A DNA stretch of 56,376 nucleotides, taken from NCBI GenBank assembly GCA_002505765.1, contig DAVZ01000020.1, positions 1 through 56,376 on the forward strand, written 5' to 3'. The stretch's first letter is position 1; every line of letters begins with the position of its first letter. The notes beneath the pieces are model-generated. The model ran no database searches, had not been told where the DNA came from, and saw only the letters and a list, made by a program, of their open reading frames with translations. Positions 35,981 to 44,373 of the stretch are shown here, piece after piece. Both the position numbers and the translations under genes were made by a program. The DNA comes from Methanobacterium sp. UBA176. Its GTDB lineage: Archaea > Methanobacteriota > Methanobacteria > Methanobacteriales > Methanobacteriaceae.

Positions 35981-36376
35981 TTATTTTACAAGCAACACAG
36001 GAGCATCAACCGATTTAATGATATTTTCAGCCACGCTGCCAAGTAATAACCTTTCCAGGCCTTTTTTACCGTGAGTACCGATCACCACAATATCTACATT
36101 CATTCTTTTTGACATGGTTATTAAATCTTTAGCTGGATCGCCAAAGACAAGAATCTCATCCACTATTACGCCCTTTTCTTTGGCCTTTGTGCTGAGATTT
36201 TTTAATATACCTTTTCCTTCATCTTCAAGGACATCGTAGGGATATATGAGTTTTTCATCAATAACATAGACACCTACAATTCTTCCATCGTATTTACTGG
36301 CTAATGAAATTGCAATATCTTCAGCCCTTGCAGCAAATTCAGAACCATCAGTTGGAACCATTATTGTTTTAAACAT
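35981..36376 (-). CDS. Universal stress protein, UspA family
   Basis: A 131-residue UspA-fold protein. N-terminal MFKTIMVPTDGSEFAARA and the ATP-binding motif GTHGKKGLERLLLGSVAENI near residues 98-117 (G-x2-G-x9-GS) indicate an ATP-binding member. ATG follows GGAGAGTGA. It starts 3 bases after the stop of the flavin reductase-like gene, so both are made together. Its exact role in stress survival is unknown. Confidence 0.94.
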   Translation of the reverse strand: MFKTIMVPTDGSEFAARAEDIAISLASKYDGRIVGVYVIDEKLIYPYDVLEDEGKGILKNLSTKAKEKGVIVDEILVFGDPAKDLITMSKRMNVDIVVIGTHGKKGLERLLLGSVAENIIKSVDAPVLLVK

Positions 36377-36379
36377 ATT

Positions 36380-36934
36380 TCACTCTCCTACCTTTTTCAG
36401 GTGATCGCCAATTACAAAATTCACTCCGCCTAAATGTAATACTGGTTTAACTTTTTCCACATCTAAAAGGCCTTCTTTTAGTATATTATCCTTAATACCC
36501 ACATGCAAAACCTCTCCAACAATTATATCATGATCTCCTGCCTTTTTTATCCAGTGAACCTTACATTCAATTGCAGCAACACACTCTTTAATTTTAGGTG
36601 GGGTAACTTTAAGTGAGTCTGTCTGGGTTAAATTTGCCTTTTCTATCTCATTTACTCCCGGGGGAAATTTTTCTCCGGTTATCCAGAGCTGTTCTAAAAT
36701 ATTTGCACCTGGAATATTTACCACAAATTCTTCAGTTTCCATGATGTTTTTGTAGGTATGATGACTCGGAACCGATGCAAATGAAATTAATGGAGGATCC
36801 ATTGAAACCGGCATTGTAAATGAAAAAGGGGCTGCATTTATCTCTCCATTTTTATTAATGGTAGTTACAATAATAGTTGGACGCGGTGCTAAAATTCTAT
36901 AAGCATTTTCTATATCCATTTCTTTAAAACTCAT
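36380..36934 (-). CDS. Flavoredoxin-like flavin reductase
   Basis: A 184-residue FMN-binding split-barrel protein of the flavoredoxin/DIM6-NTAB family. Segments APFSFTMPVSMDPPLISFA near residues 35-53 and DHDIIVGEVLHVGI near 133-146 are family-typical. It probably passes electrons through bound FMN; the partner is unknown. ATG follows AAGGTGAT. The usp gene is 3 bases downstream. The upstream region 36935-37317 is very AT-rich with no gene. Confidence 0.9.
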   Translation of the reverse strand: MSFKEMDIENAYRILAPRPTIIVTTINKNGEINAAPFSFTMPVSMDPPLISFASVPSHHTYKNIMETEEFVVNIPGANILEQLWITGEKFPPGVNEIEKANLTQTDSLKVTPPKIKECVAAIECKVHWIKKAGDHDIIVGEVLHVGIKDNILKEGLLDVEKVKPVLHLGGVNFVIGDHLKKVGE

Positions 36935-37224
36935 TTAATCACCTTAAAATTATTTTCTTGTATTTATGATCATTAGATCTTACAAATTTTTAGATACATA
37001 TATGTTGATTAAATGATTTAATTAATATTTCTTTACCAAAAGAAAGATTTAATTGATTTTTAATATTTTTATTTTCGCTGGAAATATAATACCACAAACC
37101 AAATTTTTAGCTGATTTAATTAAATATTATGGTATAAAAAGGCTAAATAATATATTAATGGCTTATTAAGTTTAATCATCCTCCAAATAATAAAATATAA
37201 ACATTATAATTAAAATTAGCATAA

Positions 37225-37236
37225 TTATTTATATAC
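37225..37236 (+). promoter_or_regulatory. TATA box before the secreted-protein pseudogene
   Basis: TTATTTATATAC lies about 82 bases before the GTG start, and GGGAGGTGA at 37305-37313 is a strong ribosome binding site. The promoter looks intact although the reading frame is broken. The rest of 36935-37224 is extremely AT-rich and holds no gene. Confidence 0.45.
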
Positions 37237-37317
37237 AGTATCAAAAGAATTTAAAATATTATCTAAAAATCAATAATTAATTCTGGAATTTTTCAATCAT
37301 TAATGGGAGGTGAAATT

Positions 37318-37732
37318 GTGAATAGAAAAGCATTTACTGTTTTAGCAGTTTTATTCATGATTTTTGTTGGTTTACAATTCGTTGCACCCGTATCAGCAGC
37401 AAAATTAGTAGATAAATACTCCATATCCAAATATGATGAATATACTCATAATTGGTATAAAACTACATGGAAGGCCTACCAGTACAGATACAAAAATGGC
37501 AAACTAAATAACAATTTCATAAAAATCTACAGGACCGACTATGTTAAATATCCTAAAACCAGAATAATATGTTGCAGAAGACCATGATATACTCATCATT
37601 GCTAAAGTTTCAAAATCAACAGTAAAAATAACATGGATTTATGGGTCTACAACCTATGTATCCTACGAAAAAACCAGCTTAACCGCAGCAAGATACTACT
37701 GGAGAGTATTTAGACCTGAATTTGATGTATAG
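37318..37732 (+). pseudogene. Secreted protein gene broken by one frameshift
   Basis: The GTG start is fixed by GGGAGGTGA just upstream; an ATG at 37303 overlaps that site. The product opens with a signal peptide (NRKAFTVLAVLFMIFVGLQF to VSAA, about 30 residues) and continues as a Tyr/Lys-rich beta-type protein. After KTRII the frame runs into a stop at 37585-37587. One surplus T near 37570 explains it: without it the text reads KTRIIVAEDHDILIIAKVSK and continues to a stop at 37730-37732, for a product of about 137 residues. Either a real recent mutation or a sequencing error. Family unknown; similar small secreted proteins are common in Methanobacterium. Confidence 0.7.
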
Positions 37733-37805
37733 CCATCTTTTTATTCATTTCAAATTCTACAAATAAATGTCTTGATAAATTAATTTTTTTGTCAATTAGA
37801 ATCAA

Positions 37806-39506
37806 TTAACCAGTCAAATACTCAGCATTGCAATTTTGGAGGAATTCATCACAGAGTTTTTGAGGATCTCCATCACCAACAAGGATTCCATCATCGATCA
37901 TTATCGCCCTGGTGGTAACTTCTCTAATGAAATCTACATGATGGCTTACCATAAGAATAGTGGTATTAAATCTTTTATTTATTTTTTTAAGGGAGTTTGA
38001 AACCATCCTTAAGGTTATAGGGTCAAGATCTCCAAAAGGTTCATCTAAAATCAATATTTCAGGATTTGATGTTAAAACCAGGGCCAGTGTAGCTCTTACC
38101 TTCTCTCCACCAGATAATTCATAGGATTTCCTATTTAATATGTCCATTGGCAGGTCCAAGGCTTCAAATACAGGTTCTGCATATTTTTTAACCTCTGTAT
38201 CAGGGAAACTTGGAAATAAAGTATTTAAAATATCAGGTGTAAGACCTATTTTTTCCAGTCTAATTTTAGCTTCAGTTTCTGGAAGATCGGTTAGCTGGTA
38301 GAGAACATCAAGAATTTTATCGCTTATTCCCAGCTCTTTTGCAATATTCTTGGCTTCTGCCATTACGTATTCACCTTTAACTCCAAGCCTTACAGCTATT
38401 TGGTCTTTAACTGTTGCATGGTGAGTGAGTGAAAATTCCTGGTGCATAAAACCCAATTTTCTTCTTACTTCCATCCTCGGAATCCCCAGATCTTGCATAT
38501 CAATCCAGTCATCCTTCAGTTTGAAGGAAACTTTTCCCGAGTCTTGAGCATCCAGACCGGCTATCATACGAAGCAGGACTGTTTTTCCAGCACCGCTTGG
38601 CCCTATTAATGATATGATTTCCCCCTTTTTAATGTCAAAATTGATATCTTCAATTTGAAGGGTATTCCCTCCTTTTACAAGGAAAAATCTTTTACATAAA
38701 CCTTCAACTTTTATTATAGACTCACCAATATCTGATTCCCCTCTTAGAGGCTCAGAAGATTCCATTTTTTCTGTAAATCGAAGGATTATATCTTCTGCAA
38801 TTCCTTCATCTATTATTTTACCGTTTTCCATGAGTACAAGCCTATCTGCAAGGTATTTGTGAACTTCAGGAAGGTGAGAAACAACAATTACCGTCACACC
38901 CATCTCTTTATTTATATTTTTAACAGCATCCAGAATCTCCTGTTTTGTTTTAGGACATGACATGGTGGCAGGTTCGTCAAGCAAAAGAACTTTAGGCTTT
39001 TTTGCAAGCTGCCTTCCCATTATCAACCTCTGTTTTTCACCGCCGCTTAAAACAGGTGCAAAATGGTTGGCCTTATGATCAAGGCCTACAACCTTCAATA
39101 TTTCCATAGCCTCTTTTTCAAATTCAGCTTTAGCATCTTCAGGGTCCTGTATTGACTCATCACCATATTTTACGCCTGATAATTTCCTTATCACATTTTG
39201 TATGGCTGTTTCCCCCCATAGACCAAATGATCTCTGTAGATGAATTGCAGTTACCTTCTTAAGTTTGGTGATGTAATAGGCAGTTGAAATTGCATCCACT
39301 TCAACATCGTCGATAACGATCTGACCTTTTTCAAAGGATTCAACACCTCTAAGGATTCTTAAAAGGGTAGTTTTCCCTGATCCGCTTGTTCCAATTATTC
39401 CAACAATTTCACCATCATTAATATTAAGATTGATACCATCCAAAGCGTTGATTTCTTCACCGTTTTCCATTTTAAATGTTTTTGATAAGTTTTTCACTTC
39501 TATCAT
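37806..39506 (-). CDS. atwA: Methyl-coenzyme M reductase component A2 (twin ABC ATPase)
   Basis: A 566-residue soluble protein with two ABC ATPase domains and no membrane segments. Walker A is GTSGSGKTTLL near residue 37 and GPSGAGKTVLL near 302; signatures are LSGGEKQRL and LSGGEKVRA; Walker B are VLLLDEPAT and ILILDEPFGD. This architecture and length fit component A2, which helps ATP-dependent activation of methyl-coenzyme M reductase. ATG follows GGTGATGA. It stands alone here, away from mcr genes. A plain ABC export ATPase is unlikely because no permease is adjacent. Confidence 0.9.
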   Translation of the reverse strand: MIEVKNLSKTFKMENGEEINALDGINLNINDGEIVGIIGTSGSGKTTLLRILRGVESFEKGQIVIDDVEVDAISTAYYITKLKKVTAIHLQRSFGLWGETAIQNVIRKLSGVKYGDESIQDPEDAKAEFEKEAMEILKVVGLDHKANHFAPVLSGGEKQRLIMGRQLAKKPKVLLLDEPATMSCPKTKQEILDAVKNINKEMGVTVIVVSHLPEVHKYLADRLVLMENGKIIDEGIAEDIILRFTEKMESSEPLRGESDIGESIIKVEGLCKRFFLVKGGNTLQIEDINFDIKKGEIISLIGPSGAGKTVLLRMIAGLDAQDSGKVSFKLKDDWIDMQDLGIPRMEVRRKLGFMHQEFSLTHHATVKDQIAVRLGVKGEYVMAEAKNIAKELGISDKILDVLYQLTDLPETEAKIRLEKIGLTPDILNTLFPSFPDTEVKKYAEPVFEALDLPMDILNRKSYELSGGEKVRATLALVLTSNPEILILDEPFGDLDPITLRMVSNSLKKINKRFNTTILMVSHHVDFIREVTTRAIMIDDGILVGDGDPQKLCDEFLQNCNAEYLTG

Positions 39507-39597
39507 TGATCATCACCATTATTTAATAAAATCAGGTTTAATAGTGTATTTATAGTAGTATTATAATTATAGTACTTCTACATTTAAAAATGTTTAA

Positions 39598-39612
39598 TTT
39601 TTATATATAAAT
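39598..39612. promoter_or_regulatory. Palindromic TATA element between atwA and nadM
   Basis: TTTTTATATATAAAT is nearly symmetric and lies 92-106 bases upstream of the atwA start (minus) and about 245 bases upstream of nadM (plus). It fits the atwA promoter best. The remaining 349-base gap contains only AT-rich sequence and no gene. Confidence 0.4.
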
Positions 39613-39855
39613 GGGAATCTTTTGGCTTCTTTTAACATTTAATCATGAAAATGTAAATTATTAATTTAATCCTGGCCATTATATGATTTTTACGCAAATC
39701 TTACATCATAAACATTTAATTAATGAAAAAGTTTTTTAAATTTTTCAGTATATCATAATATCCTCATTTATTCTAAAATTTGATTTTGGTATATTTTCAT
39801 CAGATTTAAACAAAATATTAAAATGAAAAGAACAAATGATTAAATGGTGATAAAT

Positions 39856-40368
39856 TTGAGGGGATTACTTGTTGGAAGAATGCAACCAGTTCATAAAGGG
39901 CATCTGCAAGTGATAAAAAGTATTCTAAAGGAAGTTGATGAAGTAATAATCGGTGTAGGAAGCGCTCAGTTGAGTCATACATTAAAGGACCCATTCACAG
40001 CCGGGGAAAGGGTAATGATGCTAACAAAGGCATTAAGTGAAAATAGCATTTCTGCATCCAAATATTATATAATCCCCATTCAAGATGTTGCCTGTAATTC
40101 TATCTGGGTAGCACATATTAAGATGTTAACACCCCCATTTGAATATATCTACTCTGGAAATCCCCTTGTTCAGCGTCTGTTCGTTGAAGCAGCTTACAAA
40201 GTTACTGAACCTCCTTTGTTCAATCGAGAGATTTATTCAGGTACTGAAGTAAGAAGAAGGATACTGAAAGAGGAAGATTGGGAATCACTGGTTCCAAATT
40301 CTGTTATTGACGTTATAAATGAAATACAAGGCGTTGCAAGACTTAAACACCTATCTAAAAAAGAATAA
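39856..40368 (+). CDS. nadM: Nicotinamide-nucleotide adenylyltransferase
   Basis: A 170-residue nucleotidyltransferase that makes NAD from NMN and ATP. GRMQPVHKGHLQVIKSIL carries the (H/T)xGH motif, and YSGTEVRRRIL near the C-terminus is the ISSTxxR-type motif. The open frame begins at ATG 39844, but GGTGAT at 39846-39851 is a ribosome binding site for TTG at 39856, giving the family N-terminus RGLLVGRMQP. It opens a six-gene plus-strand run. Confidence 0.94.
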   Translation: MRGLLVGRMQPVHKGHLQVIKSILKEVDEVIIGVGSAQLSHTLKDPFTAGERVMMLTKALSENSISASKYYIIPIQDVACNSIWVAHIKMLTPPFEYIYSGNPLVQRLFVEAAYKVTEPPLFNREIYSGTEVRRRILKEEDWESLVPNSVIDVINEIQGVARLKHLSKKE

Positions 40369-40386
40369 TTAATAAAAGATGATTAT

Positions 40387-40824
40387 ATGTACGTTAAAAT
40401 CTTAAAAAACAATGAAGAGAATGTAACTTTATGTGATCTCATCACTCAAATAAAGAAAAGCCCAGAAATTGATAAATGTGGAGCAATTTTATCTTTTGAG
40501 GGAATTGTTAGAGGACTGGAAGAAAATAAAAGGGTTGATAAATTAATTCTAACCACTCCATCTATTGAAAAAACCCAGGAAGAACTTGAAAGGATCATAG
40601 AAGAAGTTAAAAATAAGTATATAGTAACAGAAATATCTGTTATTCATTATGTAGGGGAATTTTATACTGGAGACTCGCTTCTTTTAGTTGTTGTAGCCGG
40701 TGCCCACCGACTGGAAACAAGGAAAGCTTTAAAAGAATCTATTGAGAGAATAAAATACGAACTTAACTTTAAAAAAGAAGAATTTAGTGATGATGGAAAA
40801 AACATAATCATGTCCGGCGGATAG
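40387..40824 (+). CDS. Molybdopterin synthase catalytic subunit-like protein
   Basis: A 145-residue MoaE-like protein. The segment CGAILSFEGIVRGLEENKRV (near residues 32-51), the EISVIHYVGEFYTGDSLLLVVV strand region and the AHRLETRKALKESIERIKYE helix follow the MoaE pattern. It would form the dithiolene of molybdopterin with a MoaD partner not present here. ATG lies 18 bases after nadM. It lacks the usual MoaE C-terminal K-(K/R)-E-xxxxxxxxW, ending FKKEEFSDDGKNIIMSGG, so activity needs care. Confidence 0.82.
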   Translation: MYVKILKNNEENVTLCDLITQIKKSPEIDKCGAILSFEGIVRGLEENKRVDKLILTTPSIEKTQEELERIIEEVKNKYIVTEISVIHYVGEFYTGDSLLLVVVAGAHRLETRKALKESIERIKYELNFKKEEFSDDGKNIIMSGG

Positions 40825-40853
40825 CCAAAATACCGCTTTTGGAGTGAATGATT

Positions 40854-42038
40854 TTGAAAATTATAAGGGATAGTGTTCATGGGAATCTTTATCTCGATGA
40901 TTTTGAGATTAAATTAACTGATACTCCTCAAATTCAGCGTCTAAGACGTGTAAAGCAGCTTGGATTTACTAGTCTTGTCTATCCCGGTGCAAATCACTCT
41001 CGTTTTGAACATTCAATAGGGACCATGCACACAGCATCCATGATAGCTGAGAGTGTTGGATTAAACGATCATGAAAAAAAAATGCTTAGAATCTGTGCAC
41101 TTTTACATGATACTGGGCATGGCCCCTTTTCACATGTTTCAGAAGGAGTTCTGGACACCACCCACGAGTATCTGACCTCTAAAGTCATCGAAGAGACAGA
41201 AATTAAAGATATAATATCAGAAAAGTTCGATCCTCAAGAAATAATAGATATAATCAACGGAAAAGGACGTTTCGGACAAGTAATGAGTGGAGAGTTAGAT
41301 GCAGATAGAATGGATTACCTTGTAAGAGATTCTTATTATACAGGGGTTGCATATGGTACCATCGATATTGAAAGACTTATTCACTCCATGAAACTTGAAG
41401 ATAATTTAATTATAGGGTCAAAAGGCGTACATGCTGCAGAATCAGCCCTTATTGCAAGATATCAAATGTATCCAAGCGTATATCAGCATCACACCACACG
41501 AATCATCAATTCAATGTTTAGAAGATGCATGAAATGGCTTTTTGAATCAGGAAAAATCCATCCAGAAAAAATCTACCTTTACGACGATGCCGATATAGTT
41601 TCAATTGCAAGGGCTCAAAAAGGCAGGGTAAAGGATGTTATTAATCGTTTAGATAATAGGGATTTATTAAAAAGCGTTTATTCAATAAAGCTCAGCGATT
41701 TAGAAGAACCCAGAGATGTTTTCAAAATTAAAGATTCCAAAATTAAAAAGATTGAAATGGAGATAGCAGAAGATCTGGGTTCACCTCCAGACTTCACAAT
41801 TATTGACATACCAGAATATCCATTTTTCAATGAAATGAGTACCTTAATAGCCTATGAAGGAGAATATGTAAAATTAAGCGAAATATCAAGCCTTGTAAAT
41901 GCACTTAAAAACGTACGTTTTAATTATGCAGATATAGCAATCTATATACCAGAAGAATACACTGATAAAGCTTCTGATTTCCCATTTGATAGCTATATCG
42001 AACTTACAATGCAAAAGAATATCAGAGATTGGCTTTAA
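40854..42038 (+). CDS. HD-domain phosphohydrolase
   Basis: A 394-residue metal-dependent phosphohydrolase of the dGTPase-like HD family. Ligands are visible: H in NHSRFEHSIGTMHTA, HD in LLHDTGHGPFSH and D in GELDADRMDYLVRDS. GGAGTGA at 40841-40847 is spaced for TTG at 40854; the ATG at 40848 directly abuts that site and is less likely. The ubiX-like gene follows after a short gap. Substrate is uncertain (deoxynucleotides or another phosphoester). Confidence 0.9.
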   Translation: MKIIRDSVHGNLYLDDFEIKLTDTPQIQRLRRVKQLGFTSLVYPGANHSRFEHSIGTMHTASMIAESVGLNDHEKKMLRICALLHDTGHGPFSHVSEGVLDTTHEYLTSKVIEETEIKDIISEKFDPQEIIDIINGKGRFGQVMSGELDADRMDYLVRDSYYTGVAYGTIDIERLIHSMKLEDNLIIGSKGVHAAESALIARYQMYPSVYQHHTTRIINSMFRRCMKWLFESGKIHPEKIYLYDDADIVSIARAQKGRVKDVINRLDNRDLLKSVYSIKLSDLEEPRDVFKIKDSKIKKIEMEIAEDLGSPPDFTIIDIPEYPFFNEMSTLIAYEGEYVKLSEISSLVNALKNVRFNYADIAIYIPEEYTDKASDFPFDSYIELTMQKNIRDWL

Positions 42039-42061
42039 TTGCTATTAAAAAGGTGATAAAA

Positions 42062-42622
42062 ATGATAGTTGTTGCAATTACCGGTGCAAGTGGAGTAATT
42101 TACGGAGTAAAACTCCTTGAAGTATTAAATGGCCTTGGAGAATATACTGCCCTTGTAGTAACCGAACCTGCTAAGATAATTCTTGAACATGAACTTGGTA
42201 TTAAAGATGAAGAATTAAAAAAGCTTGCCAATGTCTATTATGATCCTGAGGATTTAACAGCATCCATAAACAGTGGATCATGTAGATTTAACTCCATGGT
42301 AATCGCCCCGTGTACGATGAAAACTCTTTCAGCCATTTCAATTGGTTACGCCAGTAATGCAGTGACAAGAGCCGCAGATGTAGTCCTTAAAGAAAGAAGG
42401 AAGTTAGTACTGGTTCCTCGTGAAACTCCACTTAGATCAATTCATCTTGAAAATATGTTGAAGATAAGCCATGAAGGAGGTATCATTCTTCCTGCTATGC
42501 CTGCATTTTATCATAAACCACAAAATATTGATGATATGGTTAATTTCATAGTTGGAAAAATACTCGATGTCTTAAAAATTGACAATCATCTCTTTAAAAG
42601 ATGGCATGGAGAAAATCCTTAA
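42062..42622 (+). CDS. ubiX: Flavin prenyltransferase, UbiX/Pad1 family
   Basis: A 186-residue flavoprotein that attaches a dimethylallyl group to FMN to make the prenyl-FMN cofactor of UbiD decarboxylases. The N-terminal VVAITGASGVIYGVKLLEVL, the APCTMKTLSAISIGYASN segment near 85-102 and LVPRETPLRSIHLENML near 118-134 are diagnostic. AGGTGA upstream of ATG 42062 sets the start although the open frame reaches back to 42029. It lies between the HD gene and cbiT. Confidence 0.94.
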   Translation: MIVVAITGASGVIYGVKLLEVLNGLGEYTALVVTEPAKIILEHELGIKDEELKKLANVYYDPEDLTASINSGSCRFNSMVIAPCTMKTLSAISIGYASNAVTRAADVVLKERRKLVLVPRETPLRSIHLENMLKISHEGGIILPAMPAFYHKPQNIDDMVNFIVGKILDVLKIDNHLFKRWHGENP

Positions 42623-42646
42623 TTATATTAAAAGAGTAGTGTACAT

Positions 42647-43210
42647 ATGTTCCCAGATAGCGTATTTATAACTAAAGACAACATTCCAGGCCCCACAAAG
42701 GAAGAGATCAGATGCCTTGTGATATGTAAATCACAGGTATCAAAGAATGATGTGGTGGTGGATGTAGGTGCTGGAACGGGAGGATTAACCTTAGAATTTG
42801 CTAAAAGAGCACGTCTAGTTTATGCAGTTGATAAAAATATAGAGGCACTGCACCTGATTGAAAAAAATCTTAATAAACACGATCTATCTGAGAAGGTTAA
42901 CCTCATAAATAAAAATGCTCTTAAAGCCCTGAGAGACATTGAAAATATTGATATTTTGATGATTGGAGGAAGCGGAGGAGATCTATCCTCAATAATAGAA
43001 AAAGGACATAAAAAACTTAAAAAAAAGGGTAGAATAATTATAACATCTATACTACTTGAAACTCCCATTGAAGCCATTGAAAAATTAAAGAGTCTTAAAA
43101 TGGAGATTGAAGTAATAAACGTATCTATTTCAAAGGGAAATATAAGCAAAAGGGGAACCATGATGCTTGCAAATAACCCCATAACCATTATTACAGCAAA
43201 GAATGATTAA
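42647..43210 (+). CDS. cbiT: Cobalt-precorrin C15-methyltransferase/decarboxylase
   Basis: A 187-residue class I methyltransferase acting in anaerobic cobalamin synthesis (C15 methylation with loss of the C12 acetate carboxyl group). DSVFITKDNIPGPTKEEIR at the start is the CbiT signature, followed by motif I VVDVGAGTGGLTLEFAKRA and acidic VYAVDKN. Cobamide is needed for the methyltransferase Mtr of methanogens. No other cbi gene is adjacent. ATG start with no strong ribosome binding site. Confidence 0.95.
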   Translation: MFPDSVFITKDNIPGPTKEEIRCLVICKSQVSKNDVVVDVGAGTGGLTLEFAKRARLVYAVDKNIEALHLIEKNLNKHDLSEKVNLINKNALKALRDIENIDILMIGGSGGDLSSIIEKGHKKLKKKGRIIITSILLETPIEAIEKLKSLKMEIEVINVSISKGNISKRGTMMLANNPITIITAKND

Positions 43211-43234
43211 CTTAAAAAACATTGGAGAAATTAA

Positions 43235-44002
43235 ATGAAAAAATTGGGCTGGCGTGCTCGTTTAGGCCTATTACTGGTTGCTATATCCGTAATTCTTTAT
43301 TTTAGCAATTATTTAATTTTTAGAGATTTAGAACAAACTCTCTTTTATTTAGATATTGAACTGGCATTTGTCCCCCTGGAAGTTCTTTTCGTTGTTTTAA
43401 TTATAGAATGGGCAATAGGGGAAAGGGAAAAAAGAAATTTAATGCAGAAACTGAATATGGTCATAGGATCCTTTTTCAGCGAAGTAGGTAGGGACGTTAT
43501 AAGCGGAATATCCAGTTTTGACCCGGATATTGAAAAAATAAGGAAAAATCTTATTTTGAGCGATTCATGGAGAAAAAAAGACTTCCTGGATGCAAGTAAC
43601 GCAATCAAAAAGTTTGATTATTCCATTGATATTGGCAAGAACAACCCTGAGTCACTGACCTATCTTCAGGAACTTAAAACATTTTTAGTAGAAAAAAGAG
43701 AGTTTATGTTGCGTCTTCTTGGAAACCCAAACCTTCTAGAGCATGATACCTTTACAGACCTTCTCTGGGCCCTCTTCCACCTTACTGAGGAACTTGAGGG
43801 TAGAAAAGACCTGACAGATCTCCCTAAAGCAGACTACAGGCACCTTGCAGGAGATCTAGAAAGAGCTTACAGCCTTATTATTAAAGAATGGCTTCATTAC
43901 ATGAAGCATTTAATGGAAAATTATCCCTACATGTTTTCACTTTCAATGAGGACAAATCCATTTAATCTTGATGCAGAAGTTATTTTAAAAGACACCAATT
44001 AA
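43235..44002 (+). CDS. Membrane protein of unknown function, two N-terminal spans
   Basis: A 255-residue protein that I do not recognise. Two hydrophobic segments (residues about 9-28 and 42-60) form an N-terminal hairpin in the membrane, followed by a mainly helical cytoplasmic part with a coiled-coil-like stretch and the conserved-looking segments SFFSEVGRDVISGISSFDP near 77-95 and DTFTDLLWALFHLTEELEGR near 171-190. ATG follows GGAGAAAT. It ends the nadM-to-cbiT run 24 bases after cbiT. Confidence 0.8.
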   Translation: MKKLGWRARLGLLLVAISVILYFSNYLIFRDLEQTLFYLDIELAFVPLEVLFVVLIIEWAIGEREKRNLMQKLNMVIGSFFSEVGRDVISGISSFDPDIEKIRKNLILSDSWRKKDFLDASNAIKKFDYSIDIGKNNPESLTYLQELKTFLVEKREFMLRLLGNPNLLEHDTFTDLLWALFHLTEELEGRKDLTDLPKADYRHLAGDLERAYSLIIKEWLHYMKHLMENYPYMFSLSMRTNPFNLDAEVILKDTN

Positions 44003-44118
44003 AAAAATAAATTCATAGTATTGAAAGATTCAGGATTTATAAATAAAATAGGGTACATTTATAAACTATAAGATATAACTCCATTATAATATATTCATAA
44101 ACAGAGAATGGGGATTTA

Positions 44119-44343
44119 ATGAAGAGGTTAACATTAAAGCAGTATAGAAACATGGTTAGTTATATTTTAAATTATAAAAAATTAAACGGGAAAATGCCAG
44201 AACATGTTACCATCGAAAAATGTTTGATATTAAAAGAGGATTACATCGACATGATGGAAAGGGTCAACAAGTTCATACTGGAAATGGGTCGCAATCCCAG
44301 GACGGTTGATATAGGAACTACAGAGACTCTTTTTAATTACTGA
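44119..44343 (+). CDS. Small protein with two pseudomurein-binding-repeat-like units
   Basis: A 74-residue protein with no signal peptide or membrane span. Two units have the pattern of pseudomurein-binding repeats (aromatic/aliphatic helix, then N/M-G-(R/K)-x-P, then a V-x-I strand): YILNYKKLNGKMPEHVTI (residues about 15-32) and VNKFILEMGRNPRTVDI (about 51-67). ATG follows GGGGATT, with TATA-like CATTTATAAACTA at 44056-44068. A cell-wall repeat in a protein without an export signal is unexpected, so it may be internal, exported otherwise, or a relic of a larger gene. Confidence 0.7.
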   Translation: MKRLTLKQYRNMVSYILNYKKLNGKMPEHVTIEKCLILKEDYIDMMERVNKFILEMGRNPRTVDIGTTETLFNY

Positions 44344-44373
44344 AAAAAGGTTATAAAAAAAAATTTAAATGTA

